Source of the DNA: Salinibaculum litoreum
GTDB lineage: Archaea > Halobacteriota > Halobacteria > Halobacteriales > Haloarculaceae
Length of the DNA: 64,000 bases
Assembly (NCBI GenBank): GCA_009789175.1
Contig: CP046866.1
Coordinates: 124,001-188,000 of the forward strand
Direction: 5' to 3'
Notes under the pieces: model-generated
Databases searched by the model: none
The model's input: the letters and a program-made list of their open reading frames with translations, nothing else
Told to the model about the DNA's origin: nothing
Shown here: in pieces, positions 9,003-16,227 of the stretch
Numbering within the stretch: position 1 is the first letter of the stretch
How the letters are laid out: the number at the start of each line of letters is the position of its first letter
Position numbers and translations under genes: made by a program

Positions 9003-10304
9003 ATGGGGTCTAGCGGCAGTTCTCTCAGTATCGACCAGCGGTGGCGACATCCCTCCAGTTACTCACAAGAGGAGTCTTACTATGGTGATGGTCGGTACCC
9101 GCCCGACTGGGAGGCACGACGAAACCAAGTGAAGGAAAACGCAGTCGGACTTTGCGGTCGGTGCAAGCGAGCAGTTTCAGAACTGGACCGTAGTGGACAT
9201 GCCCATCACATCCGACCGCTCTCCAAGGGCGGAACAAATGAATTAGATAACCTTGTCTACCTCTGTGGTGATTGTCACGACCTCTTACATTTAGATATCG
9301 ATGTGGATATTGACGGCGATTATAGAAACGCACCGGTATTTCCGGATGAGAGAAGTGACCTGAGAGTTGCCGTCATCCGGGAACCTCTCGGTGGAGAAGA
9401 CAAAAAGTGGCTAGACGACTCAGTTGCAGCAACTCGACGTCTTCTCGAAACGCTTGAAGAGGTCAGCGCCTCTGGGCAAGAAAACCGATTTGCTATCAAC
9501 ACACGAGTATATGATATTGCTCCGCGTGACTCTATTGATGCGGGCAACAATCTACGTGAGTTACTTGAACCCCGTGTTGACAAACCGATCGAGCAAATCG
9601 CCTCGACACCCACCACGATTGAACTCGTCCACATCGATACGGAACGAGTCGAACATGACGGAGATAATCACGTCAAGGTCAGATACAAGGTCGTCGACGG
9701 AACAGGAAAACCGGTAGAAGGGGCAAGGGTCACCGAGAAGATAGGTGACACCTCGGGTAAACGAACTGGGCCTGACGGCGAAGTGACATTGTGGCCCTCC
9801 GGGGACCCGACCTATCGTGCCACCGTGGAGATCGACCGACCGACAGGTACTGAGGAACTGACCGCAAAGCACTATCCACGGGCGAAAAGCGTGCGTATCG
9901 AGGGGGACGAAGACGACAATGTTGGTGATAAAGGAAAACCAGCAGGCAACGCGGAAGACGACGATTCAACAGAAACAGAACGCGAGGGGAGAACCGCAGG
10001 TAGAATCGCCTTTATCGGTGTTATCGGTGGTTTGGCTTTTCTCACTTTACACTCTCTCGTTGGGAACCCAGTCTACGCATCTGGCGCATTCGCTTCCCTT
10101 GCTCTCGGTGTGGGCCTCGTTTTATTCACACTGATGTACATTGGGTCTTCAGATAAGGAGTCACTCGGTACGGAGCTGGTAGCCTGGCTCACCTCCGGCT
10201 ACGTTTGCTTGTATGGGATTTGGCTCTATCCCGCTCCCACTGGTGTACTCGGGAAAATCCTGCTCACGGTCCTTGCAGTTGGTGTATTGTCCTATTTCAG
10301 TTAG
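9003..10304 (+). CDS. HNH nuclease-domain protein with four C-terminal membrane helices
   Basis: A 433-residue protein of unknown role. Residues 43-96 form a clear HNH nuclease with zinc ribbon: C51-x2-C54, GHAHHIRPLSKGG (66-77), the mid Asn83, and C88-x2-C91-H92. Residues about 205-300 look like a beta-sandwich of the carboxypeptidase-regulatory/Ig type (VVDGTGKPVEGARV, then GPDGEVTLWP). An acidic linker follows, then four hydrophobic segments at about 333-354, 360-382, 391-410 and 414-433. The nuclease would face the cytoplasm, tethered to the membrane. Codon third positions are visibly more AT-rich than in the neighbours and the gene stands alone, which suggests horizontal transfer. A defence effector is possible but is inference. 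A degenerate or regulatory HNH is the alternative. Confidence 0.72.
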   Translation: MGSSGSSLSIDQRWRHPSSYSQEESYYGDGRYPPDWEARRNQVKENAVGLCGRCKRAVSELDRSGHAHHIRPLSKGGTNELDNLVYLCGDCHDLLHLDIDVDIDGDYRNAPVFPDERSDLRVAVIREPLGGEDKKWLDDSVAATRRLLETLEEVSASGQENRFAINTRVYDIAPRDSIDAGNNLRELLEPRVDKPIEQIASTPTTIELVHIDTERVEHDGDNHVKVRYKVVDGTGKPVEGARVTEKIGDTSGKRTGPDGEVTLWPSGDPTYRATVEIDRPTGTEELTAKHYPRAKSVRIEGDEDDNVGDKGKPAGNAEDDDSTETEREGRTAGRIAFIGVIGGLAFLTLHSLVGNPVYASGAFASLALGVGLVLFTLMYIGSSDKESLGTELVAWLTSGYVCLYGIWLYPAPTGVLGKILLTVLAVGVLSYFS

Positions 10305-10316
10305 AGGGAGTGACCG

Positions 10317-10352
10317 AACCCGTCGGGTTTGGTATCCGCCTCCACAAGGCGG
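10317..10352 (+). terminator. two adjacent hairpins after the HNH gene
   Basis: AACCCG-T-CGGGTT (10317-10329) is followed by CCGCCT-loop-AGGCGG (10336-10341 and 10347-10352). GGTATCC is directly repeated at 10331 and 10354, bracketing the second hairpin. This may be a transcription end structure or the scar of a small insertion. No T-run follows. Confidence 0.35.
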
Positions 10353-10473
10353 AGGTATCCCGAGCCTTGGGGTATTACAGTTTGCAACCTTCCTGTTCTC
10401 TCAGTGTGAACCGTCCACCTTCGCGTCGAAAGTACAGCGTCGGGAATGGGTTTAGGACACGCCGTACACTCCG

Positions 10474-10746
10474 TTACCGCGTCGCAAAGTAATAGAGTGG
10501 GACAAGGCCCGGAATCATGAAGGGATACACGATTGGTCCGGCGATAGCCGATTCCGTTCTGACTATCCCCACTATGCCCAGCAGTGTCACGATAAGATAG
10601 CCAACACACGCCGCAAGGAATCCGTTCACGAGGCCGACAGACCAGCATCCGACTGCGAGAGCAAGGCTGGCAATCTGTCCCCACGCCCCAAAACGAGATA
10701 ATGCGGCTGGCTCGGCGTCGATTCCCCTGATTCTTGTCTTCTCCAA
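10474..10746 (-). CDS. small membrane protein, uncertain start
   Basis: I do not recognise this 90-residue frame. It is very hydrophobic, with about three segments (residues 22-42, 45-64 and 69-88), typical of small haloarchaeal membrane proteins. The only in-frame start is a TTG at 10746, which is rare in these organisms; ATG and GTG just upstream are in other frames. It may therefore be a decayed gene or a chance frame. It lies between the HNH gene and the HTH pair, in a stretch that looks accessory. Confidence 0.42.
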   Translation of the reverse strand: MEKTRIRGIDAEPAALSRFGAWGQIASLALAVGCWSVGLVNGFLAACVGYLIVTLLGIVGIVRTESAIAGPIVYPFMIPGLVPLYYFATR

Positions 10747-10809
10747 GCCATCACTGTGTCGAATCCTTCCGTCCGTGCGGATTACGACCGTCCCTGCTCT
10801 CGCTGTGTC

Positions 10810-11130
10810 CTATGTCGTCTCAGAGGAATCTGTCTCCCGTGGCGTCCAGAGACCGTACAGGATTGCCAGCAATCCGATGGTCTGGCTGATGATAGCGACG
10901 TTGTCCAGGAGGATGGGCTCGACGGCTGACGTGAGGAGACTGGCCAGCGAGAGAACCGGCGTCAGACAGACCAGCACGAAGCCAACAGCGATGAACAACA
11001 TCGGTCCCTGGCCGTTCCGGAGATACCCGCGGACAGAGATGTACGCGACTGCCAGCCCGAGTACAACCGACACGACAGCGAAGGCCAGCCCCACCAGTGC
11101 GATTGGATGCCACGACGCGATGCCGGTCAT
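10810..11130 (-). CDS. membrane protein paired with HTH gene (DUF7521-like)
   Basis: A 106-residue protein with three hydrophobic segments (about 9-30, 41-64, 75-93) and a polar tail. It has the look of the DUF7521 group of haloarchaeal membrane proteins that sit behind a small HTH gene; the family name is from memory. Its ATG overlaps the stop of the HTH gene (ATGA at 11127-11130), so the two are coupled. A membrane sensor or antagonist working with the regulator is a reasonable guess, but no function is known to me. Confidence 0.68.
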   Translation of the reverse strand: MTGIASWHPIALVGLAFAVVSVVLGLAVAYISVRGYLRNGQGPMLFIAVGFVLVCLTPVLSLASLLTSAVEPILLDNVAIISQTIGLLAILYGLWTPRETDSSETT

Positions 11131-11474
11131 CGGTCTCTCACCTGATTGACGAACTCGGTGAGCCGGTCTGACATGCGTTCCGTCCGAGTTGTCGTCGTAT
11201 CGATTTCCTCCTCGGTAATCTCTATGACGATCTGTGTCGGGTCGGCAGTAAAGGTCGTGTAGTGGTGACCGTCCGCGTCGTACTCCATCTCCGTCTCCAA
11301 CAGTCCGTGTGCTGTCAGCTCGTCCGTCCGCCGATACACGGACTGGGGCGAGATATCACATGCCTCGCTCAACTGGTCCGCTGACATGGGTTCGCTCATC
11401 GTCTCTTGCAGGATTCGCCGTGCATGCCTGTCCCCGAGGATGTCGAGAAGTGACTGTTGCTCCTCATCGGTCAT
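11127..11474 (-). CDS. ArsR-type winged-helix transcriptional regulator
   Basis: A 115-residue DNA-binding protein. Residues 7-60 are a winged helix (ILGDRHARRILQETM, then SADQLSEACDISPQSVYRRTDELTA, residues about 31-55). A beta wing and an acidic helix follow (EITEEEIDTTTTRTERMSDR). There are no Cys metal ligands, so it is not a classical metal-sensing ArsR. It is the first gene of a two-gene unit with the overlapping membrane protein. Its target is unknown and may be its own unit. Confidence 0.75.
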   Translation of the reverse strand: MTDEEQQSLLDILGDRHARRILQETMSEPMSADQLSEACDISPQSVYRRTDELTAHGLLETEMEYDADGHHYTTFTADPTQIVIEITEEEIDTTTTRTERMSDRLTEFVNQVRDR

Positions 11475-11602
11475 CGTCTCTCTGTGTGCCCGTCCTCATC
11501 ACCTCTCGTTACAGATGGCTGAATAAAAAACGGCCGTACACAGTTCCAGCGCGTGGAACCGTGTGCCCCCACTCTTTTATCCCGTCTCCCAAGGACAGTG
11601 TG

Positions 11603-11965
11603 ATGGCAACGATGTCCTCCAACGATACCCCTCCCCACGACCGGGATACCGACGCTGCGGCCCTCGTCCACATCGTCGGGACGCTGTTTGGCTTCGTCGG
11701 CGTCACGCTCATGTACCTCCTCACGGACGACCGGTTCACAAAGCAAAACGCAGCGAACGCACTGAACTGGCACGTGCCGGTCTCGCTCGCTGCCATCGTG
11801 GTCGTCCTCATCGGCCTCGGTGTGAACGAACTTGCGGGCGTTGCGATGGCGGTGACACTCGCGGGTGCGACGATTCTCTTTGCACTGATAGCGGCTCTCC
11901 GGGCTTACCGGGGGGACGCGTGGGAATATCCGCTCGCCCCGCGGTTTGTCACCGTCAGTCACTGA
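11603..11965 (+). CDS. DUF4870-family membrane protein
   Basis: A 120-residue membrane protein with the DUF4870/Tic20-like pattern. A polar N-terminus is followed by HIVGTLFGFVGVTLMYLL, the conserved QNAANALNWHV segment (about 54-64), and two more helices. The ATG at 11603 was chosen because the longer open frame upstream is basic and unlike haloarchaeal protein. Proteins of this family are abundant small membrane proteins of unknown function. No operon partner is evident; the proteasome gene begins 122 bases later with its own promoter. Confidence 0.75.
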   Translation: MATMSSNDTPPHDRDTDAAALVHIVGTLFGFVGVTLMYLLTDDRFTKQNAANALNWHVPVSLAAIVVVLIGLGVNELAGVAMAVTLAGATILFALIAALRAYRGDAWEYPLAPRFVTVSH

Positions 11966-12004
11966 CCGCGGACCGAAACACGCCAGCAGTGACCGATTTC
12001 GGCA

Positions 12005-12036
12005 GCCTCGTAGATGGGTCAGTCAGACTGCGAGGC
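12005..12036. repeat. 6-bp inverted repeat with 20-base loop before psmB
   Basis: GCCTCG at 12005-12010 pairs with CGAGGC at 12031-12036. It lies 20 bases before the psmB TATA box. It could be a terminator for the DUF4870 gene or an operator; the stem is short. Confidence 0.3.
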
Positions 12037-12055
12037 GGTAGTAGGGAACAGGGGG

Positions 12056-12062
12056 TTTATTA
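12056..12062 (+). promoter_or_regulatory. TATA box of psmB
   Basis: TTTATTA is 26-32 bases before the ATG at 12088, which fits a leaderless or near-leaderless transcript and supports the ATG over the GTG at 12082. Confidence 0.55.
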
Positions 12063-12087
12063 CGCGAGGGGCCAGTAAGCCGTGGTA

Positions 12088-12810
12088 ATGCAAGACCCGA
12101 CTCACGGTGCGGACCTCTCCACAGAGAACCTGGAGGGACGGTTCCAGACGGACCCCTACGAGCCGGAACTGGGCTCGCTCCCCCAGAGTCAGCGTGACGA
12201 AGAAAGCGTCAACAAGACGGGGACGACGACTATCGGCATCTCCACGGCCGAGGGCGTCGTCATCGCGACGGACAAGCGCGCCTCGCTGGGCGGTCGCTTC
12301 GTCTCGAACAAGAACGTCCAGAAGGTCGAACAGATTCACCCGACGGCGGCGCTGACCCTCGTTGGCTCCGTCGGCGGCGCACAGTCCTTTATCCGCACGC
12401 TACGTGCCGAGGTCAACCTCTACGAAGCGCGCCGTGGCGAGCAGATGAGCATGCAGGCACTCTCGACGCTCGCGGGCAACTTCGCCCGTGGCGGCCCCTT
12501 CCTCGCTATCAATCCCATCCTCGGTGGCGTCGACGACGAGGGCAGTCACGTCTACAGCATCGACCCTGCCGGCGGTGTGATGGAAGACGACTACACCATC
12601 ACCGGTTCCGGGCTGACCGTCGCCTACGGGACTCTGGAAGACCGATACGAGGAGGATATGACAAACGACGAGGCCCAGCGCGCGGCCGCAGCGGGTATCA
12701 AGGCTGCCGCAGAGCGCGACACTGGTTCCGGCAACGGTATCTACATCGCCGACGTGACCGAGGACGGCGTCGACATCTCCGATTACGACCTGGACGAAGT
12801 CGACGTCTGA
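12088..12810 (+). CDS. psmB: 20S proteasome beta subunit
   Basis: The catalytic subunit of the archaeal 20S proteasome, 240 residues. A 45-residue propeptide ends in KTG; self-cleavage would leave Thr46 of TTTIGI as the active-site nucleophile. The supporting residues are present: Asp at mature position 17 (ATDKR) and Lys in NVQKVEQI, equivalent to Lys33 with a one-residue shift. GSG and the Asp/Ser residues near the C-terminal part (GSGNGIYIADVTEDG) are typical. It works in the cytoplasm with alpha rings and PAN/Cdc48 ATPases, none of which lie here. I use the ATG at 12088, not the GTG at 12082. Confidence 0.94.
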   Translation: MQDPTHGADLSTENLEGRFQTDPYEPELGSLPQSQRDEESVNKTGTTTIGISTAEGVVIATDKRASLGGRFVSNKNVQKVEQIHPTAALTLVGSVGGAQSFIRTLRAEVNLYEARRGEQMSMQALSTLAGNFARGGPFLAINPILGGVDDEGSHVYSIDPAGGVMEDDYTITGSGLTVAYGTLEDRYEEDMTNDEAQRAAAAGIKAAAERDTGSGNGIYIADVTEDGVDISDYDLDEVDV

Positions 12811-12873
12811 GCACTCGCGTCCCGTCTCGCCGTCTAGACGGACTTTTCCCGGCCGACGCCGATTGTTCAGTCG

Positions 12874-13644
12874 ATGAACCCCAACCGCGTCGACTCGCTG
12901 GTTGATCTGGCGTATGGCCTGCTGATTTTCACTGCCGTCGTACTGATGGCCGTCGTCGGGACTGCCACTGGTATCGCCTTCGGGTTGGGTGTCCTCGTCT
13001 CCTATTCGCTGCACGTCGTCTGGAAGATGGGCCGATACGACCCCGACTGGATGTCCCGGGAGGTCGTCCAGAAAGTCGAGGAAGACCTCTCCGAGGATGT
13101 CACGAAAAACGTCGAAGAGTCGGTCACCGAGACAGTCGCCGACGAGGTCGCAAAGAACGTCGAGAAAGAAGTCACCGAGACAGTCGCCGACGAGGTGACG
13201 AAAAACGTCGAGGAGACCGTCTCTGCAGAGGTCGAGACGGCAACTGCCGACGTGGCCAAAAACGTCGAACAGGAGGTCACGGAGTCCGTCGCCGAGGAAG
13301 TCGCCGAAAACGTCGAGCAGGAAGTCACGGAGTCCGTCGCTGAGGAGGTCGCGGAAAACGTCGAGGAGACGGTCACCGAGGAAGTGGTAGACGACGTTGC
13401 CGAAACGGTCGAGGAGACGGTCACCGAGGAAGTAGCAGACGACGTTGCCGAAACGGTCGAGGAGACGGTCACCGAGGAGGTTGCCGAGAACGTCGCGGAA
13501 AACGTCGAGCAGGAAGTCACGGAGGAGGTCACCGAGAACGTCGAGGAGACGCTGACCGAGGAGGTCGACGAGGTCAAGGAGAAACTCGACGAAGTCGAGC
13601 AGGCTGTCGGCGATGCCGAAGACCTCGAAGACGACGCGCCGTAG
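12874..13644 (+). CDS. membrane-anchored protein with long V-x-x-x tetrad repeats
   Basis: I do not recognise this 256-residue protein. Residues 10-50 contain two closely spaced hydrophobic segments. From about residue 66 to 235 the chain is an acidic repeat with Val at every fourth position, for example VEETVTEEVADDVAET. The main unit is 16 residues, repeated about eight times with one 19-residue and one 12-residue variant. The tail (DEVKEKLDEVEQAVGD) looks like an ordinary coiled coil. A strict 4-residue period matches neither a 7- nor an 11-residue coiled coil. The protein probably has a cytoplasmic or surface rod anchored by the N-terminal helices; its function is unknown. Adjacent units are nearly identical in DNA, so length may vary between strains. 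Confidence 0.78.
   Translation: MNPNRVDSLVDLAYGLLIFTAVVLMAVVGTATGIAFGLGVLVSYSLHVVWKMGRYDPDWMSREVVQKVEEDLSEDVTKNVEESVTETVADEVAKNVEKEVTETVADEVTKNVEETVSAEVETATADVAKNVEQEVTESVAEEVAENVEQEVTESVAEEVAENVEETVTEEVVDDVAETVEETVTEEVADDVAETVEETVTEEVAENVAENVEQEVTEEVTENVEETLTEEVDEVKEKLDEVEQAVGDAEDLEDDAP
13099..13590 (+). repeat. in-gene tandem repeat, 48-base unit
   Basis: These bases encode the 16-residue V-x-x-x units. A 23-base segment beginning GTCGAGGAGACGGTCACCGA recurs at 13360, 13408 and 13456, exactly 48 bases apart. Earlier units are more diverged. The array is in frame throughout, so unit loss or gain would keep the gene open. Confidence 0.85.
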
Positions 13645-13656
13645 TCCCCCCGCTGC

Positions 13657-13663
13657 TTATATA
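13657..13663 (+). promoter_or_regulatory. TATA box of the phosphomutase gene
   Basis: TTATATA is centred 25 bases before the ATG at 13685, in the short gap after the repeat protein. This predicts a leaderless message and fixes the start of the mutase. Confidence 0.7.
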
Positions 13664-13684
13664 CTGCCGGACAGAAGCCGGGAT

Positions 13685-15031
13685 ATGGACCTGTTCGGGA
13701 CCGCCGGTATCCGGGGACCGGTCACCGAGGTGACGGCGGACCTCGCACTCGCCGTGGGACGGGCCGCTGGCGTCGACGGCGGCGACTTTGTCGTCGGCCG
13801 GGACGGGCGTGTGACGGGACAGACACTCGCTGCCGCAGTGACTGCGGGACTGGAATCGGCGGGTGCAACTGTCGAACGCATCGGGACTGTGCCCACGCCC
13901 GCACTCGCCTACGCCTCGCGTGGCCGGCGCGGTATCATGCTCACTGCCAGTCACAACCCGCCCGCGGACAACGGCATCAAATGTTTCGTCGACGGCCGAG
14001 AGTACGACACCGACGCCGAACAGTACATCGAAGAGCGAGTCATGGAGGCAGAGGGGACTGTCGACTGGGACGACTGGGGCACTGACCACGCCGGTGCTGT
14101 CCTCGACGCGTACCGGAGCGCAGTCGCTGACTTTGCCGCCGACCACGGCGCGGCCCCCTCGGACCTGACGGTGGCCGTCGACTGCGGCAACGGGATGGCG
14201 AGTCTCGCCACTCCACAGGTGTTGACGACGCTTGGCGTGGACGTACGCGCGCTCAACGCCAGCGTCGACGGCCACTTCCCCGCCCGCGAGTCGAAGCCGA
14301 CCCCCGAGACGCTAGCTGACCTGCGTGCCTTCGTCGCCGATGGCGACGCCGACGTGGGTATCGGCCACGACGGCGACGCCGACCGCATCGTCATCATCGA
14401 CAGCGAGGGCGACGTCGTCCACGAGGACACGGTGCTCGCTATCCTCGCCGAACACTACACCCGCGAGAGCGACGCCACAGACCCCGTGGTCGTGACGACG
14501 CCCAACGCCTCCGGGCGCATCGACGAACGCGTCCACGCAGCGGACGGACGCGTCGAGCGCGTCGCGCTGGGGGCGCTGCACGAGGGTATCGCCAGCGCCC
14601 GCGCCGACGGCGACGCCGACACGGAGGTCGTCTTCGCTGCCGAACCCTGGAAGCACATCCACACCGGCTTCGGCGGATGGATAGACGCCGTCGCCTCCGC
14701 GGCCGTGCTGGCGCGACTCGTCGCCGACGAGGGCCTCCCCGGCCTCCGGGACCCCGTCACCGAACGACCCTACCGCAAGGTCAGCGTCGACTGTCCCGAC
14801 GAGCGCAAGGAGACTGCCATGGAGACGCTTGCGACAGCACTGCCCGATGCGTTCCCCGAGGCCGGCGTCGATACGTCCTACGGCATCCGACTGGAACTCC
14901 CCGACGGCTCGTGGACGCTGGTCCGCCCGAGCGGCACCGAACCCTACGTGCGCGTCTACGCGGAAAGCGAGGACGTGGACGAACTGGTGGCCGCGGTGAC
15001 CGAGGAAGTCGAGGCCGCTGTCGACGACTGA
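13685..15031 (+). CDS. alpha-D-phosphohexomutase family protein (glucosamine/mannose/pentose phosphomutase)
   Basis: A 448-residue cytoplasmic phosphomutase. It has FGTAGIRG at the N-terminus, the phosphoserine loop TASHNPP with Ser89, the Mg-binding loop GHDGDADR, and the phosphate-binding RPSGTEPYVRVYAE. The sugar-recognition loop is unusual: where most members have GE-x-SGH, this one has AEPWKHIH followed by GFGGWID. Substrate choice is therefore open; pentose 1-phosphate is attractive because cdd and udp, which release ribose 1-phosphate, follow within 1 kb. Glucosamine or mannose phosphate remain possible. The start at 13685 is set by the TATA box; a longer open frame from 13613 overlaps the repeat gene and is not believed. 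Confidence 0.85.
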   Translation: MDLFGTAGIRGPVTEVTADLALAVGRAAGVDGGDFVVGRDGRVTGQTLAAAVTAGLESAGATVERIGTVPTPALAYASRGRRGIMLTASHNPPADNGIKCFVDGREYDTDAEQYIEERVMEAEGTVDWDDWGTDHAGAVLDAYRSAVADFAADHGAAPSDLTVAVDCGNGMASLATPQVLTTLGVDVRALNASVDGHFPARESKPTPETLADLRAFVADGDADVGIGHDGDADRIVIIDSEGDVVHEDTVLAILAEHYTRESDATDPVVVTTPNASGRIDERVHAADGRVERVALGALHEGIASARADGDADTEVVFAAEPWKHIHTGFGGWIDAVASAAVLARLVADEGLPGLRDPVTERPYRKVSVDCPDERKETAMETLATALPDAFPEAGVDTSYGIRLELPDGSWTLVRPSGTEPYVRVYAESEDVDELVAAVTEEVEAAVDD

Positions 15032-15104
15032 TACTGTCGGCCGCGCTAGTGGGTAGTTGCCACTACAGGTAGCGAATCTCTGCACAGCGTGAGGACCGAT
15101 ACTA

Positions 15105-15575
15105 TCAGTTCGCGACCTCGAGGAAGTCTTTCGGTGTCGTGCCAACACGGATGACGATGGGGTCGTACTCCTCGTTGGTATTGAACACGACACCGACCCT
15201 CTGTTCATCCGTGTCATCGATAGCCACGGTCTTACTTGCCTGCGAAGTCCCCTCTATCGCCGTATTCGTGAGTTCAACGCTGACCGCATACTCACCAGTG
15301 GCTCCCAACACGTCATCGCTATTCTGATCCTGCTCGTGCTCTAAGTCGAACGGTTTCTCAAGAGCGGTGTCTCCGGCAGGGTCGACAACCTCGATTGCTC
15401 CCTCGATTTGCCGGTCTGCCATGTTGAACACGTTCACCTCTTCGAGAGCCACCCCACTCGTGAAATCTGTGATAGCAGAACACCCAGCGACCGAGGTCAG
15501 AAGGGCTGTTCCGCTCACCACGAGAACCTGCCGTCGGGTTGCCGACACTCCGTCTGTGTGGTTGCGAAGCCTCAT
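15105..15575 (-). CDS. Tat-exported lipoprotein, unknown function
   Basis: A 156-residue predicted surface lipoprotein. The N-terminus has a twin-arginine motif (TRRQVLVVSG) and a lipobox ending in SVAGC, giving Cys at about residue 32 as the lipid anchor. This is the normal export route in haloarchaea. The mature part is a small beta-rich acidic domain (VNVFNMADRQIEGAIEVVDP, with a later YDPIVIRVG) seen in many haloarchaeal secreted proteins; I cannot assign a role. The ATG at 15575 gives a perfect signal peptide; the open frame up to 15770 is rejected. GGTTATAC about 33 bases upstream is a likely TATA box. Confidence 0.78.
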   Translation of the reverse strand: MRLRNHTDGVSATRRQVLVVSGTALLTSVAGCSAITDFTSGVALEEVNVFNMADRQIEGAIEVVDPAGDTALEKPFDLEHEQDQNSDDVLGATGEYAVSVELTNTAIEGTSQASKTVAIDDTDEQRVGVVFNTNEEYDPIVIRVGTTPKDFLEVAN

Positions 15576-15808
15576 GAGTGAACCATATCCCGTTTTCGTG
15601 TGCGCGACGTATAACCAGACGCGCAGTATTTCACGTCGAGAAACACGTCGTGTGGCTCTCCAGTCGGTCTGAGGGGGGTGGCGTCGCCGGAATGTGGTGG
15701 TGGTGGTACAGTAGCCCGTGACCGCTCTCTTAGTGGGCGAACAATGACTCTTCGGCTGTGGCCCGCTCACGCCGACACTGGTCTCCTCTCTGGGGACGGG
15801 TTACTTCA

Positions 15809-15824
15809 GTGTCGGAGCCGACAC
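15809..15824. promoter_or_regulatory. 16-bp palindrome in the cdd promoter
   Basis: GTGTCGG-AG-CCGACAC is a perfect inverted repeat lying between a weak TATA (GGGTTACTTC, about 15799-15808) and the cdd ATG at 15832, over the expected transcription start. A repressor bound here would block the cdd-udp unit. The protein is unknown. Confidence 0.5.
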
Positions 15825-15831
15825 GGCCGGT

Positions 15832-16227
15832 ATGGACGACCTGCTTGTGGCCGCCCGCGACGCACTCGATGACGCATACGTGCCGTACTCCGAGTACAGC
15901 GTCGGCGCGGCGCTACGGACCGCCGATGGCACCGTTTACACCGGCTGTAACGTCGAGAACGCCAACTACTCGAACAGCCTCCATGCCGAGGAAGTCGCAG
16001 TCGGCGGCGCAGTTGCCGACGGCCACCGCGAGTTCGACGCCCTGGCCGTCGTCTCCTCGGCAGCGGACGGCGTCACCCCCTGCGGGATGTGCCGCCAGAC
16101 CCTCGCTGAGTTCTGTGGGGCGGACTTTCCGGTCCACTGCGAGAGCGAGGACGGAACGACGACCTACCGGCTTGGCGACCTCATCCCGGAGACGATTACA
16201 CCGGACCATCTGGGGGTGGAGCCATGA
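15832..16227 (+). CDS. cdd: cytidine deaminase
   Basis: This enzyme converts cytidine and deoxycytidine to uridine forms in the cytoplasm. Its 131 residues match the short tetrameric class. Zinc ligands are His51 of HAEE and Cys84 and Cys87 of PCGMC, with Glu53 as the proton shuttle. The short class normally has Cys in place of His51, so this site is the mixed type. It overlaps the next gene, a uridine phosphorylase, by ATGA (16224-16227). Together they would turn cytidine into uracil plus ribose 1-phosphate. Confidence 0.93.
   Translation: MDDLLVAARDALDDAYVPYSEYSVGAALRTADGTVYTGCNVENANYSNSLHAEEVAVGGAVADGHREFDALAVVSSAADGVTPCGMCRQTLAEFCGADFPVHCESEDGTTTYRLGDLIPETITPDHLGVEP

Noticed and set aside
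10205-10684. Frames on both strands around the end of the HNH gene
   Set aside because: They overlap the certain HNH gene or run through hairpins and carry no domain signal.
13099-13590. 48-base periodic repeats as a possible CRISPR array
   Set aside because: The repeats are directly adjacent, coding, in frame and without unique spacers.
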